Shown one piece after another: positions 33,288 to 42,883 of a stretch of 64,000 nt of DNA. The translations under genes were made by a program, and so were the position numbers. The notes under the pieces are model-generated. The model worked only from the letters and a program-made list of their open reading frames with translations, ran no database searches and was not told the origin of the DNA. The DNA comes from Tausonia pullulans (taxonomy: Eukaryota; Basidiomycota; Tremellomycetes; Cystofilobasidiales; Mrakiaceae). Each line of letters starts with the position of its first letter. Positions within the stretch are counted from its first letter, which is position 1. The DNA lies in the NCBI GenBank assembly GCA_951802195.1, contig OX637623.1, positions 1,538,626 to 1,602,625 on the forward strand. Reading direction: 5' to 3'.

Positions 33288-36200
33288 GGAGCCCCCGGCT
33301 ATGGCCCGATCTCCTGAGAGGGCGATTGACTTGAGGCCTAGGTGTTATGGCGACGAGAACGGCGAGAAGGGCGACGGATAGTACGGCGCGATGGCTTGGG
33401 AAGGTCAGGATGGGCGCGGTGGAAGGCCTTGAGGAGGCGAAGATGAGCAACGTGATCGTACGGTTCCCATGTGTCCTCCTCGTCGCGGTAGCCTTGCCAG
33501 TGAACGAGGTAGAAGTGATTGCCGTCGCGGACGTCCATCTTGATGATGCGTTCGACGACGTACAGCTCTGGGTCGGCGGCGTTGACTGGCGGTGCGGCAG
33601 GCTGGTGTTGACCGGGGTGTCCGGGGGCGTGTGGCAAGAGGAGCGAGGCATGGAAAACAGGATGGACCGGGACTGTGGGAGGCAAGTCGAGCTCGAAAGA
33701 GACGTCCGAGAGTACACGGATGATCCGGAAGGGGCCGAGGTGTTTGACATCGAGTTTGAGCGAGGGCCGATCGGTGGTAATGTTGCGACGGTTGAGCCAG
33801 ACGAGATCTCCGGCCTTGGAAGATCGGAGGGGGAGGATCCTCGCCGTCTTCTTCCCTTGGAAAGGTGGTAGGACGACGGGATTAATCAGCGGAGATCTTG
33901 TAAGAGCGTTGGGCAGCGAGGATGTGTTCTCGGATCTCGGTATGAAGAGCGCGAAGCTTGGCAACGGTGGCACCGGCGGCGGGATTGTGCGAGGTGGAGG
34001 CGGCGAGGAGGTCAGATGAAGAGAGAGGGTGGTAACCGTGCTTGGCGAAGAAAGGCGTGTGCTGGATGGCGACCGCTAGCGAGTTGTTGAGAGCGAACTC
34101 GCAGGAGGTGAGGAGCGAGACCCAGTCGTCTTGATGGTGGTTGCAGAAGATCCGAAGGAAGGTCTCGACGACGGCATTAGCACGCTCGGTTTGGCCGTTG
34201 GCCGCGGGGTGGAAGGCGGTAGTGAAATGAGGGGCGGTGCCGATGAGAGAGAGGAAGGAGCGCCAGAAAGCGGAGGTGAAGGTCGATCCGCGGTCCGAGG
34301 TGATGTTTGTCTGAAAACCGTGGTGCCGGACAACGTGGTCGAGGTACATCCGAGCGAGCTCGGGAGCCGCGAAGCCGGCTTCACAGTACGGGACGAGACG
34401 AACCATCTTGGTGAATCGATCGATGAAGACTTGAATGCAGTCGAGGCCGTCGGAGGTCGGGAGCTTGACGATGCCGTCCATGGAGATCATCGTCCAAGGG
34501 CGTGTCGGTGGCGGGAGTGGTTGGAGGAGGCCGAAGGGTGCGCGCCGATTTGTCTTGTTGCGGACACAAAGGTCGCAGCCGGAGGTGTAGGTTTGGACAA
34601 ATGTATGGTCAGAGGGGAAAGTAAATGAGCGTCGAAGGAGGTCGTGGGTCTTGCGAGCGCCAAGGTGCCCAGCGAGCCGAGGCTCGTGGCAGGCGCGGAC
34701 GAGGTCGAGGCGTAGCTGGTGATCGTCCGGAACGAGGACGAGGCCGCGCGCGAGAAGGAGGTCTGTAGGGTGGGGCGAGAGACCCTGGAGAGCCTTGACA
34801 TCGTCGGGAGAGCGAGGGCGGTCCGGATGACGGAGGAGATCAATGAGGGGAGCGAGTGATGGGTCGGCGAGTTGTGCGGTGAGGAGACGAGGAAGGAGCT
34901 TGGGGCCAGGGTCGAGGTCGGGAATGAGATCCGGAGGTTCCGAGTCAATGGGTCCGAAGGGCGCGGGGATGTTGCCAATCATATCGAGGGGAGCTTGAGC
35001 GAGGGGAGCGGCAGCGGCCGAGGGATGGGATCTGAGGTTGGCGGCAATGATGTACTGGTCGGGTTTGAGAAGGCGCCTGGGTGTTTGGTCCGAAGGGCGA
35101 CTCCCCTCCGAAAGGTCCTGTCGCCTCGACAGGGCATCGGCGACGGTATTGCGTCCTCCAGGGCGATAGATAACGACAAAGTTGAAACCAGAGAGAAACT
35201 CGGCCCAGCGGGACTCACGGCGGGAGAGGGCTTTGGAGGTGGTAAAGTACTGGAGCGACTCGTGATCGGTGTAGATGGTAAGAGGCGAAGGGTGCCCTTC
35301 GCAGTAATGGCGCCACTCCTTGAGGCACTCGATGATCGCTAACATTTCCTTGTCGTGGATCTCGTAGTTGAGTTCGGCCGGCTTGAGTTTGCGCGAGTAG
35401 AAGGCGATCGGGCGGAGTGGCGAGCGCGGGGCGACGGCGCGTTGCGAGAGAACGCCGGCAACGGCGAAGTCGGATGAGTCCGTCTCGAGGACGAGGGGAA
35501 GCGAGGGAACAAAGACAGTGAGGACCGCGGAGGAGGTGAACTTGGACTTGAGGGTCTCGAAAGCGGCGAGTTGATCCGGTCCGAAGTGGAAGGGGACGCC
35601 TTTCTTGAGGAGGGACGTAATGGGGGCGACGACTTTTGAGAATCGGTGGACGAAACGGCGGTAGAAGTTGGCGAATCCGAGGAAGGACTGGATTTGTCTG
35701 ACCGAGGTGGGTGCCGGCCAGTCTGTGACGGCTGAGATCTTGGAGGGATCCATCTTGATGCCTAGAGCGCTGACGATATAGCCGAGGAAATCGACCTCAT
35801 TCTGGTGAAAGGCGCACTTCTCCGGTTTGACCCAGAGGCGCGCTGTCAGGAGGCGCTCGAGGACAGTGGCAACGTGTTGGCGATGTGTGTCGAGGGTGGG
35901 GGAAAATATGAGGATATCATCTAAATAGACGATGACGGAGATGTCGAGGAGGTCGCGGAGGGTGTCGTTCATAAAGTGCTGGAATGTAGCTGGTGCGTTC
36001 GTCAGCCCAAATGGCACAACCTTGTACTCGAACAGCCCGTAGCGACAGCGGAAGGCAGTCTTCCATTCATCACCCGGGGCGATCCGAACGAGGTTGTAGG
36101 CGCCTCGAAGGTCGAGTTTGGTGAAGAACTTGGCAGTGGCCAGCCGGTCAAGGGAGGTTGGATTCCGAGATGAGTGGGAGCGGGTACCGATTCTTGATGG

Positions 36201-37701
36201 TGATAGCATTGAGACGGCGGTAGTCGACGCAGAGGCGGAGAGATTCGTCCTTCTTCTTGACGAAAAGGATAGGAGCAGCGGCAGGTGATTTCGAGGGGAC
36301 GATGAAACCTTTGGCGAGGTTCTCGTCGAGGAACTCACGAAGAGCGCCGAGTTCGACCGATGAGAGACCATAGATTGGCCCGAAGGGTGGCTGCGTGTTG
36401 CCCTTGAGAGTGATGGCATGGTCATATGGCCGATGAGGGGGTAGTTCCGAGGCTGAGGACTTCTCGAGAACCTTGAGGTAGGCGTGGTACTCCGGTGGGA
36501 CGATGGCGGGAACGTCGACCTCCGAGGGCGAAGGTTCGCGGTCCGGGGGGTCGAGCGGGTCCGTAGGCGGGATAACAGAGAAGTAAGGCGAAGACCGAAT
36601 GGCGGAGATGACGGCAGGGAGGAGTGGACGCAGGCTGACGGGCTTGGGCGAGGGCAAGGGCGAGGACGAGAGCGGGGATGACGAAACGGTGTGAGGAGTA
36701 GGTGAAGGAGCTTGACTGAGGGATTTGGCTGTGGTGAGGGGTTCTCGTGAGAGACCGGAACTCAGGCAGTACTGCGAATCGAAGACGAGGTGATGCGCTG
36801 GCCAGTCGATTGAAGGATCGTGTCGTTTGAGCCAGGGGATACCGAGGATGATCGGATAGTGGCCAAGGGAGGTGACGTCGAAAGAGAGGGATTCGGTGTG
36901 TCGATGCCTAGAGATGGTGAGGGCCAGTGGAGAGGTATGATGCGTGACGGCTCCCGATGCGATCGGGCGGCCGTCAACGACCTCGAGGGCGCGAGGGACG
37001 TTCTTGACAACGAGTGGAATCGAGTGTGCATCGACGAGGGACGAGTCGATGAAGTTGGAGGTGGCACCGCTGTCGAGAAGTGCATAGGTGTTGAACGAGG
37101 TGGATTCGAAGGCGATGGAGAGGGGTAGGACGACGTGATCTTCCTCGTGAAAGGAAGCCGTGGGGATGTCGTCGGTGGAAAGGCAGTGGAACGGGTTGGA
37201 GGATAGTGGGAAGCGGTCGACCGGGGGGGGCATGGGAGGACCGTGAGGTGATATTTTGGTGTTCTGAATAAAAAAGGAGTAAAGAGGGGGTCCAGAAACG
37301 TTATCGAAAAGCGAGGATCCATTGGCAGGTGAAGAAGATAAAGTTGGTGAGTCGGGGCACTTGGCTAGTCACGTTGCGTCTTGATCGTTGAGGATCTCCT
37401 TGATGGTGGCCGAACGAGAGGCGCCGTCGGCGGTATTGGTGGCCGAGATAGCCGAGACGTAGAAGGATCGGCGAGGGGCAGGGGCAATAGGGCAGTTGAT
37501 GACTTGGTGGTCCTTGCTGGCGCAGTACAGGCAGAGGCCGTCACGTCTCCGACGCTCCTTCTCTGCGTCGGAGAGAGGGCCGCGTGGGCGAGAGGTGGCA
37601 TCGACCTCCATGGGAACGGGGCCGGTGAATGAGGTTCTGCCCATAGGGGTGACTGGGATAAAGGTACGGCGAGCGGGAGGGACGACTGGGACGACGGTAG
37701 G
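33288..37701 (-). pseudogene. gag 3' part and pol of copy A, inverted and broken
   Basis: Reads leftward. The gag end has the CCHC knuckle (CLYCASKDHQVINC) and stops at TGA 37369-37371, followed directly by CTAG. The frame then stays open 45 codons to the pol Met at 37233. Protease [13 protein letters not shown] follows. A 7-bp insertion (36155-36161, against copy B) breaks the frame just before [22 protein letters not shown] (VYLDDILIFS), RNase H and integrase follow in one frame to a nonsense TAA at 33882-33884, where copy B has CAA. A further indel shifts the chromodomain end (YVVERIIK, DEEDTWEPYDHV). Clearly non-autonomous. Confidence 0.9.
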
Positions 37702-38063
37702 TGTCAGGATCTCACAGATTTATCACATGGGCTCCGCGCCTATGTTGCTGTCAGGTTCTCGCGGACCCGCCACCTTGGCTCCGCGCTTGCGTACATCGAT
37801 CCCCCTTACTTACTTGGCTCCCGCACCTTCGGTCACTCTTCAGCCACACTGTCCCACACTCTTTGTTTATTTCCCTTTATTCCATAAGACGCTTAGTTCA
37901 TCGTACCCTTTGTTCTACACTCTGACTATCATTTGGATACGATAAACCTGCCCAAGACCCCAAGCGAGCCTGTGTCACTACCAGCTCTTCAGTCTACTGT
38001 TCCATCGACGCCCCTCCCCTCACTCATCCTCCTCCGCCCTTGACCCTTGGGCCAATCCTAACA
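37702..38063 (+). repeat. LTR at the right end of copy A
   Basis: 362 bp, TGTCAGGATCTCACAG...CCAATCCTAACA. GTAGG precedes it (complement of the left CCTAC). The flanking sequence after it is another, oppositely oriented LTR piece, not a match to the left flank TCCCT. Confidence 0.88.
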
Positions 38064-38392
38064 CGCGGGCTCGCTTCAAGGTCTTGGGCAGGTTTTTCGG
38101 GTCCAAATGATAGTCAGATTGCAGAACAAAAACTACGATGAACTGAGCGTTTTATGGACGGGGGGTGGGAATAAGGGAGGGGATGAGAAGGGTGAGAAAG
38201 CAAAGTGGAACAGATGATGAAAGAAGGCATCAAGAAGAGGGGAGCTGAGCAGGCAAGGAAGAAGCTGCGCGGGCAAACCGGGCAAATCATCCGAAACACG
38301 TGGAGTCAAAAGACAAGGTCGGAGGCGCAGTAGCCCAGAAGCTGAAGTAGCCAGGCGCAGAGTCGAGGTGGCGAGTCCACAAGATTCTGACA
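38064..38392 (-). repeat. Truncated LTR, minus orientation
   Basis: Begins inside the LTR at GCGGGCTCGCTTCAAGGTC and runs to the family end GATTCTGACA at 38392; the 3' quarter of the LTR is missing where copy A begins. Confidence 0.75.
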
Positions 38393-39046
38393 GGTGTCCA
38401 GATGACTAGGTGGTGGTGGTCGGCGGTCATCTTTTTATATCCAAGTCGTGGTGCAAGCGTAAAGGACGGTCTGACCCTATGAGAGACAGCGTGGGGAAGG
38501 AAGGGGAGAGAGCATCTAGCTGGGGAGGGAGGGAGGGGAGTGTATCGATGGGGAGCGGGAGGGGATGAGAGGGCAAAAATGTCTATGGTAGCGAGAGCGG
38601 AGGGAGGGAGAGGAGGAAGGAGTAATAAAGTACAACAGGGAGGAGGGAAGGGGGGAGTGAGGAAGAAGACGGTGGAGAGGAAAGGTGAAAAGAAAAGACC
38701 AAAGTCACACGCCGACCGTCCGCACGGCCACCGCTATCCTTTCCCGGGCTCCTCAGCCCTCAGCCATTGCCGCCATTGCCACCACCATCATTACCATCAT
38801 CCCCTTGATTACCACCAGCGTTACTCCCAGCGCCAGTGTGTTGACCTTCCCACCACATCGTGTCCGTCGGCCGATGGTTGGGTCGGATGGTCAATGCAAC
38901 CATTCGAATCTCCTCGTCCTTGACATTGCCGAGATTCTTAAGCTTGCTGCATTTTCGGCTGCGGAGAAGGCGCTATGCGATACGTTTCGACGATGCGACG
39001 GACACATGGGGCGAGCCACCATGATCAGGGGCTTGTACTCCTGCTC
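38393..39046. other. Purine-rich spacer before the tRNA
   Basis: 38500-38700 is almost pure G/A on plus, followed by mixed sequence with no gene. No terminator or RNA seen other than the tRNA that follows. Confidence 0.4.
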
Positions 39047-39193
39047 GTCTGGATGGTGTAGCGGTATCACGCCATGTTAGGGTGCCTGACACATGGCTGT
39101 GGATCATCGAATCGATCTCGATCGAACCGGTTTTTCACAGCCAGTCAAACCTGCGCTTCATGGAGGTCCTCGGTTCAATCCCGGGTTCGGACC
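39047..39193 (+). tRNA. tRNA-Pro(AGG): tRNA-Pro (anticodon AGG) with a 75-nt intron
   Basis: Acceptor GTCTGGA (39047-39053) pairs with TTCGGAC (39186-39192), with two G-U pairs. The A box is TGGTGTAGCGG and the B box GGTTCAATCC. The anticodon stem CCATG (39072-39076) pairs with CATGG (39159-39163). The loop is TT-AGG-G, placing anticodon AGG at 39079-39081. The intron is 39083-39157, at the canonical position after base 37. The T stem CTCGG pairs with CCGGG, and CCTTTT after the gene is a Pol III terminator. The AGG loop matches known eukaryotic tRNA-Pro (TTAGGGT). Confidence 0.87.
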
Positions 39194-40099
39194 CTTTTGA
39201 CCCCTCAGCTGAGAAGAATTTCCCGCCGCAACTCCTCCTGCAAGCTGCAAGGTATCGGCAGGATCGACACGCCCTCGACTGGATGCGTGTTGATGTGAAG
39301 TCCCTGCCAGAGCGGCACGGTCTGCTCCAAGCCAAGAACCTGTCCATGCATGCCCCCGCGTCTGCCTTATTCCTCCCCCGCGGCCGATCCCGGGCCGAAG
39401 GTCGCGCGATCGCAAGGTCAACAATGTCGTGGGCAGAAGAAGGGTTACCCATGTCCTCCGGCGCACGCTCGCCCACGGACAGCAGTTCTTCTATTTTTTC
39501 TGCTGACTGCCTTTCAAGCACATTCCTTGTCACACTCACCACTATTCCTCCTTTGCGTGGAATCCACGAGAGGAGAGCGTGGGCGTTGGCAATTGCGAGC
39601 ATTGAACGTTCGAGGCTTTCCTCAGTCTTCAGGTTCCACTGCGCGCCAGCGCGCGCACACTGCCGCGCCGTCAGCCGTGTAATCTTTGCCTGCCACCTCG
39701 TGAGCAAAGCAGACCAGTCCATACAACGAGATATTGAACACAATCGCTTCTCCTTTCGCAAACCCGAGTCGGTGGAATTGCTCGGTCGTGCCGGCCAACC
39801 TAAAAGCTGAAGCTGGAGGGTCGCCGCTGGCAACTGTCCAGCTTGTTGTCCCATCGATCGCCACGCTTTGACCGTCCTCGCCTGATCCGATGGCCATGTA
39901 GAAGCGGCCAGGGCTGCCCAAGGGGACAAAGCGTGAAGCTGAGGGAGCATTGGGTGCATGTCTTCTCCCTGGCTTCTGGGCCCAGCGGGGCTGGTTTGAC
40001 CTTGCTCGCTCCCCTCTTGCCATAGTGGCGTTTTCGCGCTTGTCCTGCTCCCCTCATCCCAACCACATCCCCCTCCCTGCCTTCCATCAACTCTCTGCC
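39194..40099. other. Spacer with an uncertain minus-strand frame
   Basis: On minus, 39622-40023 is open and has some protein-like text (FYMAIGSGEDGQSVAI, then FAKGEAIVFNISLYGLVCFA and a C-terminal VCARWRAVEPED). Its end loosely resembles the end of the secreted protein to the right (ACQMAVTWTFVEGL), so it may be a decayed divergent paralogue. No start or splice site is convincing. The larger frame at 39135-40112 overlaps the tRNA and is rejected. Confidence 0.3.
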
Positions 40100-41346
40100 A
40101 TGCACTACTCACGCTTCTCTCTGGCCCTCCTCCTCCCCTTCCTCGTGGCCCCGGCTACGGCCGTTCCTGCCGCATCTCAGGCCCCTGGCTTCGACAACGC
40201 TCGTCAGCTTGGAGCTGAGGGACTTGTCCTCCCTCCCGCTCCTGCCCCAGTCCCAGCCGCGGTCGAGCTGTTCACGAACGGAGAGAGGTTCAAGAAGGGT
40301 CTCCCGCCGGCCGCGCCCAAAAAGCGCGCCTTCCGAGCTCTTGGTATGCAGGATTGGCATGCGCGCTCCTCGCTCGTTCATTCATCCTTGTTCGATCATT
40401 CGCTGATTGTCCATCGATCCATCACTTCCTGCTCTCCCCCGCACCACTTCTTGCTTCTCCATCCACCGCTTTCTGCTCCTTCATTCCATTCTCCAGCTCC
40501 TCGCTCCTCTCCAGTTGCGCCTCGAACCGGACGAATTCGCATCAACAAAGTGTCCGACGACTCCCTCATCGGCTACGGTTCGTGGGATATAACTGAGATG
40601 ATCAAAGAGAGAAGGGAATTCTTTCCATCATCCTGATCGATTCTCCAAACAGTGGGTCCGAGCATCTCGGCGTCAAGTTTCGTCGTGGGGGCGAAAGGAA
40701 CAGGCTCGACCAACTCATTTGGCCTTTCGATTTCTGCGGCGGAGGGCACCACCCAAACCGAGATTTTTATTGTCTCTGTAGGTCTTCACAGACTCCAGCC
40801 ACTATCATCTCATTTCGGACCGTGACTGATCACCTCCGCGCCTTTGATCAGACACCCAATTCGGTGTACAGTAACCTCTTCCTGGGCGGTGCGGGCGAAG
40901 ACATGATTTCTCCCGCCAACACGTGAGCGGCGATTACCTCATTCGCCTTGATTGTGCCCCCAGCAGCTGGCTCAGGTGCCCACTATTTCCAATTGCAGCC
41001 GCAACCTCCTCGCGGGAGTCGCGCACACTACCCCTGGTTCGACATCTCAGCCGTTCACGACCACGTATAACTCTAAGAGGGTCGAGTCGTCGATCTTTAC
41101 AATTAAACCCAATGGCGCACTCACAGCTACGTGGATCAACACGAATGGAGGTTGGTGCTCGTTCACCAGATGTCGCAGTATCAGTGACGCCACTCAGTGA
41201 CTGATGCCGTCTGTCCTGTCTGCCTGCCAGTCAGCCAGCCCACCTTTCTTTGTTATCTCGAGACCAACGACTATCTTACGCTGGCATCCAACAGTGGGTC
41301 GGCCTGTCAGATGGCCGTCACTTGGACGTTCGTCGAAGGGCTGTAG
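40100..41346 (+). CDS. Small secreted protein of a basidiomycete surface-protein type
   Basis: No enzyme function is visible. ATG at 40100 starts a clear signal peptide (MHYSRFSLALLLPFLVAPAT, AVPA). A short Pro/Ala region ends at KKRAFRAL before a GTATGC donor. Later exons read GRIRINKVSDDSLIGY, VGPSISASSFVVGAKGTGST, SVYSNLFLGGAGEDMISPAN, RVESSIFTIKPNGALTATWI (then NTNGG), and PTFLCYLETNDYLTLASNSG, with AVTWTFVEGL at the end and stop at 41346. The pattern of 'IGY', '(Y/F)LGG', 'S-I/W-x3-N-G-x-LT-x2-WIN' resembles a secreted family of unknown role in basidiomycetes; that comparison is from memory. About five introns; joins not all fixed. Confidence 0.7.
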
Positions 41347-41429
41347 TAGTAGCTTTTCGCCGTAGATACAAGTTCCGACGAGATGACTCCCGGATACTTT
41401 GCTCGCACGGCTCACTTGCTGTGAGGAAT

Positions 41430-41550
41430 GGATTTCATGCTTTAACCATTTCGACACTTATCTTAGTAAAAGGCACTAAATCGGATCGCGAATGACCCAA
41501 TTGCATGAGACTAAGTAGCCAATGGCGAAACAGGAGCGTGATCCTGACAC
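41430..41550 (+). repeat. Dispersed repeat, copy 2 (about 120 bp)
   Basis: Partner of 19187-19307. It ends at GATCCTGACAC and is followed at once by an LTR fragment. Confidence 0.6.
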
Positions 41551-41673
41551 CGTGTCACCTCCGCCACTTCAGTTCCATCTCATCACCCACCTCCGCTCTC
41601 AGTACACTTCGTCACCAACGTCCCTCTCCTCGCCCAATCTTCTCTGCCCTTCACCCTTGGGCCAATCCTAACA
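41551..41673 (+). repeat. LTR 3'-end fragment
   Basis: GTGTCACCTCCGCCACTTCAG through CCCTTGGGCCAATCCTAACA matches the last quarter of the local LTRs, closest to the one at 31722-32138 (CAGTACACTTCGTCACC). Confidence 0.75.
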
Positions 41674-42338
41674 GGTCCTCTCTTTCGAGTCCCTTGTGAA
41701 AGAGGAGTGCTGACCTATCGCGCAACATCGACTCGTATGATCGGCTCGCAGAATTTGCGGTCCCTCTTCAGGATGCGTTGGAGGTATCTCGCGGAGTGAC
41801 AGCGGGACGGCTGACTTGCTTGCAGGCGGCCGCATAAGGAAATCCCGAATTCAACAACTAGGGGAATCGGCTCAGACTCCTCCGCAAGGGCGTCGGCTTC
41901 ATGAGGTCGGAGAGGGCTCCTTCATCGTTTCCACTCGCCCCTATTAGCTAGCCCATCTTGAACTATCGCAGCTTCGACCATATCCCACGACGACCAACAA
42001 GACCGACGGCTGGGCCAACCACTTATTCGGACACTCGCTCAAGCGGGCCTGGACGGAGATCTTCCGATGCACCGACTCTGAGCCGTTGGACTATTGACAG
42101 GGAAATATGTGGGTGGAACAACTGTCATTGCGAGGATCTCAATAATTGATTGTTCCTAATCGGCTTTGTCAAGGGAAGCGAGCGAGTTGCTGCGCGCACG
42201 CCTGTATTTACACGACTTGTCGCCTTGGCTGCGCGCTGGTCAACGAGAGCCGGCAGCCTGTGCCGGGCGGGCGGGCGGGCGGAGGGGTCGCGCGTCCGGC
42301 TCAGTGTCTGTCACTGAACGTGAACCTTGCTCAACGGA
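41674..42338. other. Gene-free stretch
   Basis: No gene or RNA seen. GC-rich GGGCGGGCGGGCGG tract at about 42270. Confidence 0.4.
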
Positions 42339-42736
42339 TGTCAGGATTTTACGGGTTCACCACATAGGCTCCGCGCTTATGTGCTTATGTGGCTGCAGAA
42401 TCTCGCGGACCCGCCACCTCGGCTCCTCGTCTTTGTAGCATCGCCCTTAATTGCTCAGCTTCCATATTTTTAACCTCTCTTCGGCCACACTGTCCCACAC
42501 TCTTTGTTTTCTTACCCGTAGCCCATAAGACGCTTAGTTCATCGTACCTTTTGTTCTGCACTTTGACTACCATTTGGATTCGACGAACTTGCCCAAGACC
42601 TTGAACCGAGCCTGTGTCACCACCTCCACCCTCTGCAGTTTCCACTCCATCACCCGCCTCCGCTCTCAGTCCACTCAATCAACAACGCTCCTTACCCATC
42701 CTCCTTTTCCCTTGACCATTTGGGCCAATACTAACA
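42339..42736 (+). repeat. LTR, full length
   Basis: TGTCAGGATTTTACGGG...TTGGGCCAATACTAACA; contains a small internal duplication (CTTATGTGCTTATGTGG). Flanks ACGGA and CTAGG do not match, so no target duplication. It lies 147 bp downstream of the reductase stop. Confidence 0.82.
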
Positions 42737-42883
42737 CTAGGAGCACGCTTCGTCATCTCGAAGCGGCAGTTATAATTCATTTCTTTCCTAGTTCTTAGTT
42801 CAATCCATGACCTTCTCCAACGGACGCGCGTTGCTTGCCCAAGCCTACCAACCTCGAGCCTTGAGTGACTGGTACACTGGTGA

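Larger units (their letters stand above)
31722..38063. mobile_element. Degenerate Ty3/gypsy chromovirus copy with inverted interior (copy A)
   Basis: Layout: LTR (+) 31722-32138; gag 5' part (+) 32208-32925; LTR (-) 32926-33287; rest of gag and pol (-) 33288-37701; LTR (+) 37702-38063. CCTAC precedes the minus LTR (32921-32925), and its complement GTAGG precedes the last LTR (37697-37701). Joining the two gag halves at CCTAC restores the reading R-P-T-V that copy B has. This fits an LTR inserted in gag, followed by inversion between it and the element's own 3' LTR. Coding capacity is destroyed by several frameshifts and a nonsense codon. Confidence 0.85.

Noticed and set aside
33347-35342. 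Long plus-strand frames (up to 174 codons) in copy A
   Set aside because: They are antisense to pol; the minus strand carries integrase and RT motifs.
39135-40112. A 325-codon open frame on the minus strand
   Set aside because: It overlaps the tRNA-Pro and its composition shows no domain or splice pattern; it is a chance frame in GC-rich DNA.
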